DNA of 55,667 nt from Hydrogenophilus sp. (GCA_020725265.1 DYFK01000006.1:66599-122265), one strand, 5' to 3'; shown: positions 18,840 through 29,424, counted from the stretch's first letter. Numbers and translations are program-made. Notes: a model not told the origin generated them from the sequence alone.

Positions 18840-21251
18840 TCAGGCCGCGTTCTGTTGCAGCTTTTCCAGCAGACTGTTGACCGCGCGGTCCATCAGCGGG
18901 ACGTTGTCGATCAGTTGTACCTGGCCTTCGCGGAACTTGGCGGCTAGGCCCTCGCCGTTGATCGACATGGCGCGCTGGCCGAGCCGGTTGGTGAACAGGT
19001 AGATACCCTTGAGCGGACTGATCCAGGCCAGCTTGGCGCGCACCATCTCGCCGGCTTCGTCGCGGTATTCGATCCAGGAGCCGCGCTTGAGCTGTCTGAC
19101 CCGGGCCTCGAATTCGTCGATTTCCGGTTCCTCGTGGCCGCGCGCCAGCCAGCCGACATCACCGATGGTGATTTCCTCGACCAGCGGCCGCTCCTCCGGC
19201 TCGGCGGCGATTTCGCGTACCAGTTCGGGATCGGCCTCGACGCTGTCGTCGGGAGCGGGAATGGTGACGAAGCCGTCGGTGGATTCGGCCTCGTCGGAGG
19301 TGGTCTCCGCCAGATCGAAACTCGGTACCGGGATGGCGCCGATGCCCGGTCCGTCTCCGGGCGCGCGCAGGCCCGCGCGTACCGCCTCGGCATGGCACTT
19401 GACCAAGCCGGTGAAGAACTGGTCCTTGATCTCGGCAACCACGCCCAGATCGCGCAGGCCCTGATCCAGACGCCTGAGCAGATCGGGCAGCAGACCGACC
19501 AGTTTCTTGCGGTCGTCGGCCGAAATCTTTGGCGTCACGCTCCAGATCAGGTCGTCCATGGTCGCCACGGTTTCGCGCCAGGCGTCGCTGTTTTCGCCGT
19601 CGCGCGCGCAGACGTGGGCAAGCCGCTGTTCCCAAGGACCGGACAGGAAGGCCCGGATGAATTCCGCCACAGGCTGGTCGAACAGATGGCTCTGGACTTC
19701 GTCGCGGGCGACGATGCGGGCGAGCGCGGTCTGCTCACGGCTCTGGATGACGCGGGCGCTGCGGCCGGCGAGTTCGTCGGCGCGCCGCTTTTCCTCGACC
19801 TGATATTCGGAGAACTCTTCCAGGGCCTGATTGAAGACATCCACCTCCTCGTCGAACTGGTTGAGGATGCGCTGCACCAGATCGTCGACCTTCCGGTACA
19901 GGCCACTTTCGTGGCCTTCCGCCTCGTCCCAGCCCATCGATGCCTCGGCCAGCACGTCGAGCAGGCGCCGGGCCGGATGGGTCTTGAGCGAAAAGAAGGC
20001 GCGGTCGAGCATCGCCACCTTGAGCACCGGGATCTGCAGGCGGCCGATCAGCGCCTTCATGGCATCGGGAATGCGGCGATCGTCAAGGATGTAATCGAAG
20101 ATCAGGGCGACGATGTCCAGGGTCATCGCGTCCATCTGGCCCATGTTGCCGGCGACTTCGGTGGTCTTGATCTCGCGCAGGATGTTGACGTGGCCGTCTT
20201 GCAGTCGGCCCGGGTCGATGGTGATGCCGGGCAGGGTGTCGAGCTGACCTTTCTGCAACTGGGTGAGCGCCCGCATCACCACTGGCGCGGCTTCGGCGAT
20301 ATCCGTCGGGGGCGGCGGCGCGCCGGCCGGTGATGCCGGGCCGGCGGCCGTATCACCCGCCAGCAGCGAGGCCATCGCCGCCGGCATTTCCAACTTCGCT
20401 GGCGTGGCGGCGGCGGGCATGGCGCCCGCCTGATTGCTCAACAGTTTGCGCAACAGCGACAGGATGTCCTGTTCGTCCACCTCAGGGCCCGTCACCGCGC
20501 TGGCCTCCCGGGCGGGCGGCGCGGCCGGTGGCGCGTCCGGCCGGCGTCCGCCGACACGGATCGTGGGCAGGACGTTCTGTTCGACCAGATGGCGGTTCAA
20601 TGCCTGATAAAGCTCGCGCACCAGCATCGGCAGGTGTTTGTTGATCAGTGGAATCAGCACCAGCCGGGTCTTGAATGGCAGTTCGCGCGCTTTCAGGGCT
20701 TCCGTGACCACGTCGCCAATGATTTCCGGGCTGACAGGGTTGTCGCCATATTGGAGTTCGGGGTCGTCAAGCAGGATGCCCATGCGCTTGCTCAGGCCGA
20801 ACAGCTCCTCGCCGCAGACGTTGTTGATGGCGTTGGCGACGGTACCGGCGGCCAGCGATTCCTCCAGATCGTCCGGGTCCATCAAGGTGAGCTGGCTGGC
20901 ATCCAGGCCGCCGAGCTGGCTGCCGCTGCCACGCGCCTTGTCGCGTCGGCATTCGCGCTTGAAGCGCGCGAAGAACTGGCGTTTCAGATCGGATGCGGTG
21001 GCATCCCCCTGCGCGCGCGCGAATTCGCGCGCTTCGTCATACAAGCGACGCATTTCGTAGGCGGGCAGCTGGTCAACCAGTTCCAGCAATTCGTCGGCAC
21101 TGCGCTTGAGGGTTTTGGCGAGCGCGTCGCCCAGCCACGTGGCGGCCATCTCGCCGCAGGCGTCGAGCAGGCTGCCGCCGGGCGCGCCGCTGCTGGCGCG
21201 CCCGCGTCCGTACTGACTCAGTTGCACGACGTTCTTGCGAGATTCCTGCAT
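18840..21251 (-). CDS. DUF1631 family protein, function unknown
   Basis: A large soluble-looking protein of 803 residues that matches the DUF1631 family common in Beta- and Gammaproteobacteria. The ATG at 21251 is preceded by AGGAG at good spacing, so it is preferred to the one at 21275. The N-terminal third is helical (LGDALAKTLKRSADELLELV). A low-complexity Ala/Pro-rich linker is near 250-340. A middle helical domain includes DIVALIFDYILDDRRIPDAM. The C-terminal 90 residues (SWIEYRDEAGEMVRAKLAWI, then GIYLFTNRLG) look like a small beta-barrel, possibly PilZ-like, though I see no clear RxxxR motif. It stands alone and is divergent from rdgC. Confidence 0.8.
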   Translation of the reverse strand: MQESRKNVVQLSQYGRGRASSGAPGGSLLDACGEMAATWLGDALAKTLKRSADELLELVDQLPAYEMRRLYDEAREFARAQGDATASDLKRQFFARFKRECRRDKARGSGSQLGGLDASQLTLMDPDDLEESLAAGTVANAINNVCGEELFGLSKRMGILLDDPELQYGDNPVSPEIIGDVVTEALKARELPFKTRLVLIPLINKHLPMLVRELYQALNRHLVEQNVLPTIRVGGRRPDAPPAAPPAREASAVTGPEVDEQDILSLLRKLLSNQAGAMPAAATPAKLEMPAAMASLLAGDTAAGPASPAGAPPPPTDIAEAAPVVMRALTQLQKGQLDTLPGITIDPGRLQDGHVNILREIKTTEVAGNMGQMDAMTLDIVALIFDYILDDRRIPDAMKALIGRLQIPVLKVAMLDRAFFSLKTHPARRLLDVLAEASMGWDEAEGHESGLYRKVDDLVQRILNQFDEEVDVFNQALEEFSEYQVEEKRRADELAGRSARVIQSREQTALARIVARDEVQSHLFDQPVAEFIRAFLSGPWEQRLAHVCARDGENSDAWRETVATMDDLIWSVTPKISADDRKKLVGLLPDLLRRLDQGLRDLGVVAEIKDQFFTGLVKCHAEAVRAGLRAPGDGPGIGAIPVPSFDLAETTSDEAESTDGFVTIPAPDDSVEADPELVREIAAEPEERPLVEEITIGDVGWLARGHEEPEIDEFEARVRQLKRGSWIEYRDEAGEMVRAKLAWISPLKGIYLFTNRLGQRAMSINGEGLAAKFREGQVQLIDNVPLMDRAVNSLLEKLQQNAA

Positions 21252-21686
21252 GATCCTGTCTCCTGGCTGGAGCAATCGGCCGCGCGCTCGACGACCTGAA
21301 GGGGGTACGCGGAGGAGGTGGGAATGGCGGGAGGGATGCGAGGGGGAAACCGCGAATCACGACGAGGGCGCGGCGGAAAACGCGCGCGCAACGCCAGTTT
21401 CGTCTGCCACCTGGCAATCCCGCCGTCATAGGGTCGCCCCCTTAGACCGGTGATTTTGCGTCCCCGCCTTTCGACGGGTTTGCCCCATTCAGGTTGCGCG
21501 GAACGATTGCTCATACGCCATGTGATTATCGGCTGATCCAGAAAAAATTGAAGTTACCGTTTCGATATTTCCGTCGCGCGGTCGGCGATGGCGATCGACG
21601 GGTTCGATCCCCGCCCGCCATGAGCGGTGCTCCGGGCCGCCATCCGGCGCATGTCCGTATAATCGCCCCCTTTTTTCGTGCGCGCC
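21252..21686. other. Intergenic region between divergent DUF1631 and rdgC genes
   Basis: These 435 bases carry the upstream regions of two divergent genes. The only clear signal is a perfect TATAAT at 21658-21663. I see no ORF with family resemblance, no RNA gene and no repeat. Confidence 0.5.
21658..21663 (+). promoter_or_regulatory. -10 box for rdgC
   Basis: A perfect TATAAT lies 23 nt before the rdgC ATG; no convincing -35 is seen. Transcription would start near 21670, leaving a leader under 20 nt with no Shine-Dalgarno sequence. Confidence 0.45.
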
Positions 21687-22589
21687 ATGTTCTTCAAGAA
21701 CCTTGTCCTGTATCGCCTGCCGTCCGGCTGGGCGCTCGACCCGGATATCCTGGAGGCCGCCCTGTCGGCCCGGCCATTGTTGCCTTGTGGCGGGCTTGAT
21801 CGGGAAACCTGGGGTTGGCTCCCGCCTCGTGATGACGAGCGTCACGTCCACGTCTCGAACCAGCAGATCCTGATCGCGCTGGGCATGGAGCAGAAGTTGC
21901 TGCCGGCCTCGGTGGTCAACCAGGTGGTCGCCGATCGCGTCGAGGAAATCGAGGCGCGTCAGGGCTATCGGCCCGGCCGCAAGCAGTTGCGCGAACTGAA
22001 GGAGCAGGTGTTCGATGAATTGCTGCCGCGTGCCTTCAGTCGCCGGCGGCGCATGCATGCCTGGATCGACCCGGTGCATGGCTGGCTGGTGGTCGACACC
22101 AGCGCGCGGGCACGCGCGGAAACGCTGCTCGAACAGTTGAACAAAACCCTGGAGGACTTGCCGGCGCGGATTCCGCATACCGAGCGGTCTCCTGGCGCCG
22201 CAATGGGGGAATGGCTGCTGGCCGGCGAGGCACCGGCCGGTTTCAGCATCGATCATGACCTCGAATTGCGCGCGCCGGACGAGGGCAACGCCACCGTGCG
22301 CTATGTCCGCCATGCCCTGGAGGGTGAGGAAATCCGCGCGCACATCGCCACCGGCAAGAGTGTGACCCGGTTGGGCATGACCTGGAACGACCGGATTTCC
22401 TTCGTGCTCGATGACAAGTTGCAGATCAAGCGGCTGGTCTTCCTGGACATCATCGAGCAACAGGCTGGCGAGGCGGAAAACGCGGACGAACGTTTCGAAC
22501 TCGATTTCACGCTGATGACCGGCGAACTTGCCCGGATGCTGGATGATCTGATCGCGGCGCTTGGTGGCGAAAAGGCGGGGGCGATCTGA
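21687..22589 (+). CDS. rdgC: Recombination-associated protein RdgC
   Basis: A 300-residue ring-forming DNA-binding protein that limits RecA filament formation. Family landmarks are the N-terminus MFFKNLVLYRL, GWLPPR, ILIALGMEQKLLPASVVNQVV, RKQLRELKEQVFDELLPRAF, AWIDPVHGWLVVDTS and TRLGMTWNDRISFVLDDK. The ATG at 21687 gives the conserved start; an in-frame codon at 21678 would add three residues. A near-leaderless mRNA is implied by the TATAAT 23 nt upstream. It stands alone before tRNA-Leu. Confidence 0.95.
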   Translation: MFFKNLVLYRLPSGWALDPDILEAALSARPLLPCGGLDRETWGWLPPRDDERHVHVSNQQILIALGMEQKLLPASVVNQVVADRVEEIEARQGYRPGRKQLRELKEQVFDELLPRAFSRRRRMHAWIDPVHGWLVVDTSARARAETLLEQLNKTLEDLPARIPHTERSPGAAMGEWLLAGEAPAGFSIDHDLELRAPDEGNATVRYVRHALEGEEIRAHIATGKSVTRLGMTWNDRISFVLDDKLQIKRLVFLDIIEQQAGEAENADERFELDFTLMTGELARMLDDLIAALGGEKAGAI

Positions 22590-22713
22590 ACGGCGCGACC
22601 ATCCGGGCGCCGGGCGGGGGCTCTTGATCCCATGATAAAATTACATCATGTGCGTCATTGGCACGGCACCCTTCGCGCCGTTCCGGCCGGCGTATCGCAT
22701 TGCCCTGTCTAGC

Positions 22714-22798
22714 GCGAAAGTGGCGGAATTGGTAGACGCACTGGATTTAGGTTCCAGCGCCTTACGGCGTGGGGGTTCGAGTCCCCCCTTTCGCACCA
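22714..22798 (+). tRNA. tRNA-Leu (anticodon UAG)
   Basis: An 85-nt cloverleaf. The acceptor stem GCGAAAG pairs with CTTTCGC. The anticodon stem CTGGA/TCCAG encloses the loop TTTAGGT, with TAG as anticodon (reads CUA and related Leu codons). It has a long variable arm typical of tRNA-Leu, GGTTCGAGT in the T arm and an encoded CCA end. Confidence 0.97.
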
Positions 22799-22950
22799 GT
22801 CTACGCTGGTGGCATGTCGATCAATCCGGGCGGGTTTGGCGTGGGTCGCACAATGTCACGGCTTACGCATGACGCCAGGCTGGCTCGGCTGGCGCGTGTT
22901 CGGGATCGAATGCCATTTGGCATGAATATTGTTACTTCAAGGAAAACCTT

Positions 22951-24237
22951 ATGACTGCAACCGTGGAAACCCTGGATGGCCTCAACCGCCGTCTCACCAT
23001 CAACCTCAACCAGGCCGAGATCGAGGCCGAGGTGGGCAGGCGTCTGTCGCGCGTCGCGCGTAACGTGCGCATCGATGGTTTCCGCCCAGGCAAGGCGCCG
23101 CTCAAACTGGTGGCCGCCCGTTATTCCGGCGAAATTCGTGGCGAGGTGCTGGGTGACGCGCTGCAAAAACAGTTTGGCGAGGCGGTTCAGGCCAACAATA
23201 TCGCGGTGGCGGGTTATCCCAGGTTTTCCGCTGGCGAGGGTGGCGTGTTCGTGGCTACTTTCGAGGTGTTTCCCGAGGTGAAGCTGGGCGATGTCTCCAC
23301 GATCAAGGTGACCCGGCCGCATGTCGACGTCACCGACGCGGATATCGATCGCACCATCGAGGTGTTGCGCAAGCAGCGTGTCCGTTACCAGGCGGTCGAA
23401 CGCGAAGCCCGGGATGGTGACCGCGTGCATATCGATTACCAAGGCAAGATCGACGGTGTTGCCTTTCCTGGTGGAGATGCCAAGGATTTTCCGCTGATTC
23501 TGGGCGAAGGTCGCACCCTCAAGGATTTCGAAGGCAGTCTGGTCGGCATGAAGGCCGGTGAGAGCCGGGTCTTCGACGTCGCGTTCCCAGCTGATTATTT
23601 CGCCAAGGAGCTGGCCGGCAAGACCGCCACTTTCGAGGCGACCATGAAGTCCGTGCATGAGCCACATCTACCGGAACTGGACGAAGCCTTCGCCGCCAGC
23701 CTCGGCATCCACGAGGGCGGTATCGCCAAGCTGCGCGAGGAAATCCGGGGCAATCTGGCGCGCGAGGCCAAACGCCGGATTCAGGCCAAGGTCAAGGAGC
23801 AGGCGCTTAGCGGTTTGCTGGAAATCTCGCCGTTCGACCTGCCTGGCGGTCTGGTGGAAATGGAGCGCCGCGCGCTGATGGAAAAGGCCGTGACCGACCT
23901 CAAGGCGCGTGGCATGAAAGAAACCGACATCAAGCTCGGCGAGGAGGTGTTCGATGCCCAGGCTCGGCGGCGCGTGGCCCTCGGCCTGCTCATGGACGCC
24001 ATCGTTCAGGAACACAAACTGACCGCCGAGGACGCCCAGATTCGCGCGACCATCGACGAGTTCGCCCAGTCCTATGAAGACCCGTCCGAGGTCGTCGACT
24101 GGTACTACCGCGACGAAACCCGTCTCAAGGAAGCCCGTGCCCTGGTCCTGGAAGAAAACATCGTCGCCTGGCTGCTGGAGCGCGCCCAGGTCACCGATGA
24201 TCCGATTTCGCTTGAAAAACTGATGGGGAACGCCTGA
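22951..24237 (+). CDS. tig: Trigger factor (ribosome-associated chaperone and prolyl isomerase)
   Basis: Binds near the ribosomal exit tunnel and shields nascent chains. Its 428 residues have the standard three parts: the ribosome-binding domain with the signature loop [13 protein letters not shown] (about 43-55), the FKBP-type isomerase domain (about 150-245, [21 protein letters not shown]) and a helical C-terminal cradle. AAGGAAA precedes the ATG. A 14-bp palindrome (22910-22923) lies 27 nt upstream. Its stop overlaps the clpP start by 1 nt, and the order tig-clpP-clpX-lon-hup is the classical protein quality-control cluster. Confidence 0.97.
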   Translation: MTATVETLDGLNRRLTINLNQAEIEAEVGRRLSRVARNVRIDGFRPGKAPLKLVAARYSGEIRGEVLGDALQKQFGEAVQANNIAVAGYPRFSAGEGGVFVATFEVFPEVKLGDVSTIKVTRPHVDVTDADIDRTIEVLRKQRVRYQAVEREARDGDRVHIDYQGKIDGVAFPGGDAKDFPLILGEGRTLKDFEGSLVGMKAGESRVFDVAFPADYFAKELAGKTATFEATMKSVHEPHLPELDEAFAASLGIHEGGIAKLREEIRGNLAREAKRRIQAKVKEQALSGLLEISPFDLPGGLVEMERRALMEKAVTDLKARGMKETDIKLGEEVFDAQARRRVALGLLMDAIVQEHKLTAEDAQIRATIDEFAQSYEDPSEVVDWYYRDETRLKEARALVLEENIVAWLLERAQVTDDPISLEKLMGNA

Positions 24238-24860
24238 TGAACCACTGGACGCAGGAGCCTTCCGACCTGGGGTACATCCCCATGGTCGTCGAGCAGAGCG
24301 GGCGCGGCGAACGCGCCTACGATATCTATTCCCGCCTGCTCAAGGAGCGCGTGATCTTTCTGGTCGGCCCGGTCAACGACATGAGCGCCAACCTGGTGGT
24401 CGCGCAGCTGTTGTTCCTGGAATCCGAGAACCCGGACAAGGACATCCACCTCTACATCAACTCCCCGGGCGGCGCGATCACCGCCGGCATGGGCATCTAC
24501 GACACCATGCGCTTCATCAAGCCGGACGTCTCCACCCTTTGCGTCGGCCAGGCCGCCAGCATGGGCGCGTTCCTGCTTTCGGCCGGCGCCAAGGGCAAGC
24601 GTTTCGTGCTGCCCAATTCCCGCGTGATGATCCATCAGCCGCTGGGTGGTTTTCAGGGGCAGGCGACCGACATCGAAATCCACGCCAAGGAAATCCTGTA
24701 TCTCAAGGCCAAGCTCAACCAGCTCCTGGCCGAGCATACGGGCCAGAATCTGGAAACCATCGAGCGCGATACCGATCGCGACAACTTCATGAGTGCCGAG
24801 GCGGCGGTGGCCTATGGTCTGGCCGACAAGGTGCTGGTCAGCCGGAGTGATCCAGCGTAA
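24237..24860 (+). CDS. clpP: ATP-dependent Clp protease proteolytic subunit
   Basis: Serine protease subunit of 207 residues that forms the double-heptamer chamber for ClpX. The triad is visible: Ser in [11 protein letters not shown], His in [13 protein letters not shown] and Asp in the following [10 protein letters not shown] region. The N-terminal propeptide-like segment [20 protein letters not shown] is normal for the family. It overlaps tig by 1 nt (TGATG) and is 40 nt before clpX, its partner. Confidence 0.97.
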   Translation: MNHWTQEPSDLGYIPMVVEQSGRGERAYDIYSRLLKERVIFLVGPVNDMSANLVVAQLLFLESENPDKDIHLYINSPGGAITAGMGIYDTMRFIKPDVSTLCVGQAASMGAFLLSAGAKGKRFVLPNSRVMIHQPLGGFQGQATDIEIHAKEILYLKAKLNQLLAEHTGQNLETIERDTDRDNFMSAEAAVAYGLADKVLVSRSDPA

Positions 24861-24900
24861 ACTTGACTGAAATTATCGGGTATTAACCACGGAGTCCATC

Positions 24901-26163
24901 ATGGCGGACAAACAAGGCGACGACAAACTTCTCTACTGCTCGTTCTGCGGCAAAAGCCAGCATGAAGTGCGCAAGCTCATCGCCGGTCCGTCGGTGTTCA
25001 TCTGCGACGAGTGCGTGGATCTGTGCATCGACATCATCCGCGAGGATGTCGGCAAGGAAGCCGACAAGGAATCCAGTGACAGCCTGCCGACGCCACAGGA
25101 GATCAGCGATGTGCTCGACCAGTACGTGATCGGTCAGGCCAAGGCCAAGCGCGCTCTGGCGGTGGCGGTGTACAACCATTACAAGCGTCTGCGTCAACCT
25201 GGTGGCGGCAAGGATGGCGACGTCGAACTGGCCAAGAGCAACATCCTGCTGATCGGCCCGACCGGTTCCGGCAAGACCCTGCTGGCGCAGACCCTGGCGC
25301 GTCTGCTCAACGTGCCGTTCGTGATCTCCGACGCGACCACGCTGACGGAAGCCGGCTATGTCGGCGAGGACGTCGAGAACATCATCCAGAAACTCCTGCA
25401 GAAGTGCGATTACGACGTCGACAAGGCCAGGAACGGCATTGTCTACATCGACGAAATCGACAAGATTTCCCGGCGTTCCGAAAACCCATCGATCACCCGC
25501 GACGTGTCCGGCGAGGGTGTCCAGCAAGCCTTGCTCAAGCTGATCGAGGGTACGGTCGCATCGATTCCGCCGCAGGGTGGGCGCAAGCATCCCAACCAGG
25601 AATACATCCAGGTCGACACCACCAACATCCTGTTCATCGTTGGCGGCGCGTTCAGCGGACTCGACAAGGTGATCCGCAACCGTACCGAGAAATCCGGCAT
25701 CGGTTTCGGCGCCGAGGTGAAGAGCAAGGACAACAGCAAGGATGTCGGCGAGGTGTTCCGCATGGTCGAGCCGGAGGATCTGATCAAGTATGGTCTGATC
25801 CCGGAATTCGTGGGTCGCCTGCCGGTCATCGCGACGCTTGAGGAACTCGATGCCCAAGCCTTGGTGCGCATTCTGACCGAGCCCAAGAACGCGCTCACGC
25901 GCCAGTTCCAGAAGCTGTTCAAGATGGAGGGCGCCGAACTGGAATTCCGCGAGGAGGCGCTCACGGCCATCGCCAACCGCGCGCTCCAGCGCAAGACCGG
26001 CGCGCGTGGCCTGCGCTCGATCATCGAACATGCGCTGCTCGACATCATGTTCGAACTGCCAAGCATGCAGGACGTCAGCAAGGTCGTGGTCGACGAGAAG
26101 ACCATCAGTGGCGAAAGCAAGCCGCTGCTGATCTATTCCGAGCCCGCCAAGGCCGCCGGCTGA
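24901..26163 (+). CDS. clpX: ATP-dependent Clp protease ATP-binding subunit ClpX
   Basis: AAA+ unfoldase of 420 residues that feeds ClpP. The N-terminal zinc-binding domain has the four Cys (CSFCGKSQ and CDECVDLC). The AAA+ domain has Walker [13 protein letters not shown], Walker [11 protein letters not shown], the pore loop in [10 protein letters not shown], the [13 protein letters not shown] region and sensor 2 in [17 protein letters not shown] precedes the ATG. All expected motifs are intact. Confidence 0.97.
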   Translation: MADKQGDDKLLYCSFCGKSQHEVRKLIAGPSVFICDECVDLCIDIIREDVGKEADKESSDSLPTPQEISDVLDQYVIGQAKAKRALAVAVYNHYKRLRQPGGGKDGDVELAKSNILLIGPTGSGKTLLAQTLARLLNVPFVISDATTLTEAGYVGEDVENIIQKLLQKCDYDVDKARNGIVYIDEIDKISRRSENPSITRDVSGEGVQQALLKLIEGTVASIPPQGGRKHPNQEYIQVDTTNILFIVGGAFSGLDKVIRNRTEKSGIGFGAEVKSKDNSKDVGEVFRMVEPEDLIKYGLIPEFVGRLPVIATLEELDAQALVRILTEPKNALTRQFQKLFKMEGAELEFREEALTAIANRALQRKTGARGLRSIIEHALLDIMFELPSMQDVSKVVVDEKTISGESKPLLIYSEPAKAAG

Positions 26164-26207
26164 GCACTCGCGCGCCCGCTTTTTTCGATCCACCACGGGG
26201 CCGCCGG

Positions 26208-26236
26208 CTTGAAATGAACGCCGGTGGTCTCATGTA
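26208..26236 (+). promoter_or_regulatory. Predicted heat-shock (RpoH) promoter of lon
   Basis: CTTGAAA (26208-26214) matches the sigma-32 -35 consensus exactly. A 13-nt spacer is followed by TCTCATGTA (26228-26236), which matches seven of the eight fixed positions-plus-A pattern CCCCATNTA at C, C, A, T, T and A. Start would be near 26243, about 33 nt before the lon ATG. A small hairpin (GGCGG-CCGCC) sits just before the ribosome site GGAG. Confidence 0.5.
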
Positions 26237-26275
26237 GCTCGAACCGTACAGGCGGCTGATCCGCCGGAGAACATC

Positions 26276-28687
26276 ATGAGCACTAGCCCCCAATTCACCG
26301 ATCCCGTCACCCTGCCGCTGCTACCGCTGCGGGATGTGGTCGTATTCCCCCACATGGTGATTCCGCTGTTCGTCGGCCGGCCGAAATCGATTCGCGCCCT
26401 GGAGACGGCGATGGATTCCGGCAAGCACATCATGCTGGTCGCGCAGAAATCCGCCGCCAAGGACGAGCCGGCGTTCGAGGATCTGTATGAAGTCGGCGCC
26501 ATCGCCAGTGTCCTGCAGATGCTCAAATTGCCGGACGGTACCGTCAAGGTGCTGGTGGAAGGCAACCAGCGCGTCACTGTCGAGGAATTCATCGATGCCG
26601 ACAGCCATTACATGGCGCGCGGCTCGATCCTGCCCGAGACCGGCGTCGACGATTCCGAAATCGAGGCGATGCGGCGCGCGCTGCTCGCCCAGTTCGACAA
26701 CTACGTCAAACTCAACAAGAAGATTCCGCCGGAAATCCTGGCTTCGCTGGCTGGCATCGACGACGCCGGGCGTCTGGCCGATACCATCGCCGCGCACCTG
26801 CCGCTGAAGCTGGAGCAGAAACAGGCGATTCTGGAAATGGCCGACCTCAAGGCCCGGCTCGATCATCTGATGGGCTTCATGGAGACCGAGATCGACATCC
26901 TTCAGGTGGAAAAGCGCATCCGCGGCCGGGTCAAGCGCCAGATGGAGAAGAGCCAGCGCGAGTACTACCTCAACGAGCAGGTCAAGGCGATCCAGAAGGA
27001 ACTCGGCGACGTCGACGAGAGCGCCGATCTGGAGGAACTGGAAAAGCGCGTCAAGACCGCGCGCATGTCCCGGGAAGCGCTCAAGAAAGCCGAGGCCGAA
27101 CTGCGCAAGCTGAAGATGATGTCGCCGATGTCGGCCGAAGCCACTGTCGTGCGTACCTACATCGAGACCTTGATCAATCTGCCCTGGCACAAGAAGACCA
27201 AGATCAGCAAGGATCTGGCCAAGGCTCAGGAAGTGCTCGACCAGGACCATTACGGTCTGGAGAAGGTCAAGGAGCGCATCGTCGAGTATCTCGCCGTGCA
27301 GCAACGTGTCGGCAAGCTGAAGGCGCCGATCCTGTGTCTGGTCGGCCCGCCCGGCGTCGGCAAGACCTCGCTCGGCCAGTCGATCGCCCGCGCAACCAAT
27401 CGCAAGTTCGTGCGCATGGCGCTAGGGGGCGTGCGCGACGAAGCCGAGATCCGTGGCCATCGCCGCACCTATATCGGTTCCATGCCGGGCAAGATTCTGC
27501 AGAGCCTGAGCAAGGTCGGCGTGCGCAACCCGTTTTTCCTGCTCGACGAAGTCGACAAGCTGGGCATGGATTTCCGTGGCGATCCGTCCTCCGCGCTGCT
27601 GGAAGTGCTGGATCCCGAGCAGAACCACACTTTCCAGGATCATTACGTCGAGGTTGACTACGACCTGTCCGATGTCATGTTCGTCGCCACCGCCAACTCG
27701 CTGAACATCCCGGCGGCGCTGCTCGACCGCATGGAAGTGATCCGCCTGTCCGGCTACACCGAGGACGAAAAGATCAACATCGCCCAGCGTTACCTGCTGC
27801 CCAAGCAGATGAAGAACAACGGCCTGGCCGAGACCGATCTGCACGTCGCGGAAACCGCGCTGCGCGACATCGTCCGCTACTACACCCGGGAATCCGGCGT
27901 GCGTGGTCTGGAGCGCGAGGTTTCCAAGATCTGCCGCAAGGCGGTCACCGCCCTGGCGTTGAAGAAGGCCAAGGGCAAGATCACCGTGACGGCGAAGAAT
28001 CTCGACAAATACCTCGGCGTGCGCCGCTACACCTACGGCATGGCGGAGCAGAACAACCAGGTCGGTCAGGTTACCGGCCTGGCCTGGACCGAGGTTGGTG
28101 GCGAGCTGCTGACCATCGAGGCCAGCCTGATGCCGGGCAAGGGCAATATCACCCGCACCGGTCAGCTTGGCGATGTCATGAAGGAATCGATCGAAGCCGC
28201 GCGCACGGTTACCCGCAGCCGCGCGCGTTCGCTGGGCATCGTCGCCGAGATGTTCGACAAGCAGGACATGCACATCCACATGCCCGAGGGCGCCACGCCC
28301 AAGGACGGCCCGTCCGCCGGCATCGCCATCACCACCGCCATGGTTTCCGTCTACACCGGCATCCCGGTGCGCTGCGATGTCGCCATGACCGGCGAAATCA
28401 CCCTGCGCGGCGAAGTCCTGCCGATCGGCGGTCTCAAGGAAAAGCTGCTCGCGGCTCATCGCGGCGGCATCAAGAAGGTGCTGATCCCGCAGGACAACGT
28501 CAAGGATCTGGTCGAAATCCCGGACAACATCAAGAACCGTCTCGACATCCAGCCGGTGAAATGGATTGAGCAGGTGCTTGCCCTGGCGCTGGAACGGCCG
28601 CCGGAGGCGTTGCCGGAAGACGCTCCCGCCGAGGCCAAGGCGCCGGCGCCCGCCACTGGTGATGCCCCGGCCCTGATCAAGCATTGA
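26276..28687 (+). CDS. lon: ATP-dependent protease Lon
   Basis: Cytoplasmic AAA+ serine protease that degrades misfolded and regulatory proteins. Its 803 residues comprise the N-terminal substrate domain ([20 protein letters not shown]), a coiled-coil region with [19 protein letters not shown], the AAA+ module with Walker [13 protein letters not shown] and Walker [11 protein letters not shown], and the protease domain with the catalytic Ser in [10 protein letters not shown] and Lys in the [17 protein letters not shown] region. The C-terminus has an Ala/Pro-rich extension after the core. It lies 112 nt after clpX, behind a probable heat-shock promoter. Confidence 0.97.
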   Translation: MSTSPQFTDPVTLPLLPLRDVVVFPHMVIPLFVGRPKSIRALETAMDSGKHIMLVAQKSAAKDEPAFEDLYEVGAIASVLQMLKLPDGTVKVLVEGNQRVTVEEFIDADSHYMARGSILPETGVDDSEIEAMRRALLAQFDNYVKLNKKIPPEILASLAGIDDAGRLADTIAAHLPLKLEQKQAILEMADLKARLDHLMGFMETEIDILQVEKRIRGRVKRQMEKSQREYYLNEQVKAIQKELGDVDESADLEELEKRVKTARMSREALKKAEAELRKLKMMSPMSAEATVVRTYIETLINLPWHKKTKISKDLAKAQEVLDQDHYGLEKVKERIVEYLAVQQRVGKLKAPILCLVGPPGVGKTSLGQSIARATNRKFVRMALGGVRDEAEIRGHRRTYIGSMPGKILQSLSKVGVRNPFFLLDEVDKLGMDFRGDPSSALLEVLDPEQNHTFQDHYVEVDYDLSDVMFVATANSLNIPAALLDRMEVIRLSGYTEDEKINIAQRYLLPKQMKNNGLAETDLHVAETALRDIVRYYTRESGVRGLEREVSKICRKAVTALALKKAKGKITVTAKNLDKYLGVRRYTYGMAEQNNQVGQVTGLAWTEVGGELLTIEASLMPGKGNITRTGQLGDVMKESIEAARTVTRSRARSLGIVAEMFDKQDMHIHMPEGATPKDGPSAGIAITTAMVSVYTGIPVRCDVAMTGEITLRGEVLPIGGLKEKLLAAHRGGIKKVLIPQDNVKDLVEIPDNIKNRLDIQPVKWIEQVLALALERPPEALPEDAPAEAKAPAPATGDAPALIKH

Positions 28688-28702
28688 TTCATACCGACGC
28701 GA

Positions 28703-28732
28703 TTGACGGTGGCGCCGGCCGGTTGCTATAAC
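28703..28732 (+). promoter_or_regulatory. Predicted sigma-70 promoter of the HU gene
   Basis: TTGACG (28703-28708) and TATAAC (28727-28732) are 18 nt apart, giving a start near 28739. The -10 lies in the loop and right arm of an 8-bp inverted repeat (28717-28724 with 28730-28737), which may be an operator or an end signal for lon. Confidence 0.55.
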
Positions 28733-28773
28733 CGGCCGCGTTGCCCGATTTCGGGTGGTCCCAGGGGGGAGCC

Positions 28774-29046
28774 ATGAACAAATCGCAATTGATCCAGGCC
28801 ATCGCCGAATCCGCCGGTCTCACCCGTTCCCAGGCCGCGCGCGCCCTCGATGGCACCACCGAGGCGATTCGCAAGGCGCTGCGCAAGGGGGAAATGGTCA
28901 CCCTGGTCGGCTTCGGCGTGTTCTACGTCGGCAAGCGCGCGGCCCGGGCCGGCAGGGATCCCCGTACCGGCGCCGCCATTCAGATCCAAGCCACCAGACT
29001 GCCCAAGTTCCGCGCTGGAAAATCCCTGCGCGACGCCGTAAACTAG
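28774..29046 (+). CDS. HU-family DNA-binding protein
   Basis: Small basic nucleoid protein of 90 residues that bends DNA as a dimer. It begins MNKSQLIQAIAESAGLTRSQAARAL and has GFGVFYVGKRAARAGRDPRTG at the DNA-binding arm, though the usual RxGRNPxTG is here RAGRDPRTG. It ends with FRAGKSLRDAVN, the conserved FKxGKxLKxxVN region. AGGGGGGAG precedes the ATG at 28774. The place after lon is the usual one for hupB, but the exact paralogue cannot be fixed from sequence alone. Confidence 0.93.
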   Translation: MNKSQLIQAIAESAGLTRSQAARALDGTTEAIRKALRKGEMVTLVGFGVFYVGKRAARAGRDPRTGAAIQIQATRLPKFRAGKSLRDAVN

Positions 29047-29071
29047 CCGCCCTTCCGGATACCCCCGGCGC

Positions 29072-29147
29072 GGGTGCTTAGCTCAGTTGGTAGAGCGTCG
29101 CCCTTACAAGGCGAATGTCGGCGGTTCGAACCCGTCAGCACCCACCA
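29072..29147 (+). tRNA. tRNA-Val (anticodon UAC)
   Basis: A 76-nt cloverleaf. The acceptor GGGTGCT pairs with AGCACCC. The D arm is GCTCAGTTGGTAGAGC. The anticodon stem TCGCC/GGCGA encloses the loop CTTACAA with anticodon TAC. The T arm is GGTTCGAACC-like and CCA is encoded. Confidence 0.97.
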
Positions 29148-29424
29148 GAAATTTGTTGTAAATCATTGGCTTGGTTTGGCGTGGCGGCCCGGATTTTTTG
29201 CCGCGCCAAGCGCCAATCCAAAACACTATCTATCTGTCACCCCACGTGTATGGGAAATCCACCACAAGGTTTCGTGGGCTTGAGGGATTTCGCCATGGTC
29301 ATGACGCGGGCTTCGGACTCCACGTGGCGGCGGGGTTTCGGAAGTTCCCGCCATCGCTTCGACCCGTCGGGCGCCTGCCCGAAAAGGTAGCGGCCGGACT
29401 GGCTTGCGTGCTCTCATTCCCGCC

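Noticed and set aside
22658-22676. Sigma-54-like site (TTGGCACGGC) upstream of tRNA-Leu
   Set aside because: The second element lacks GC at the required spacing.
29173-29226. Long imperfect inverted repeat after tRNA-Val
   Set aside because: Several mismatches, and the T run is in the loop rather than after the stem, so it is not a terminator I can support.
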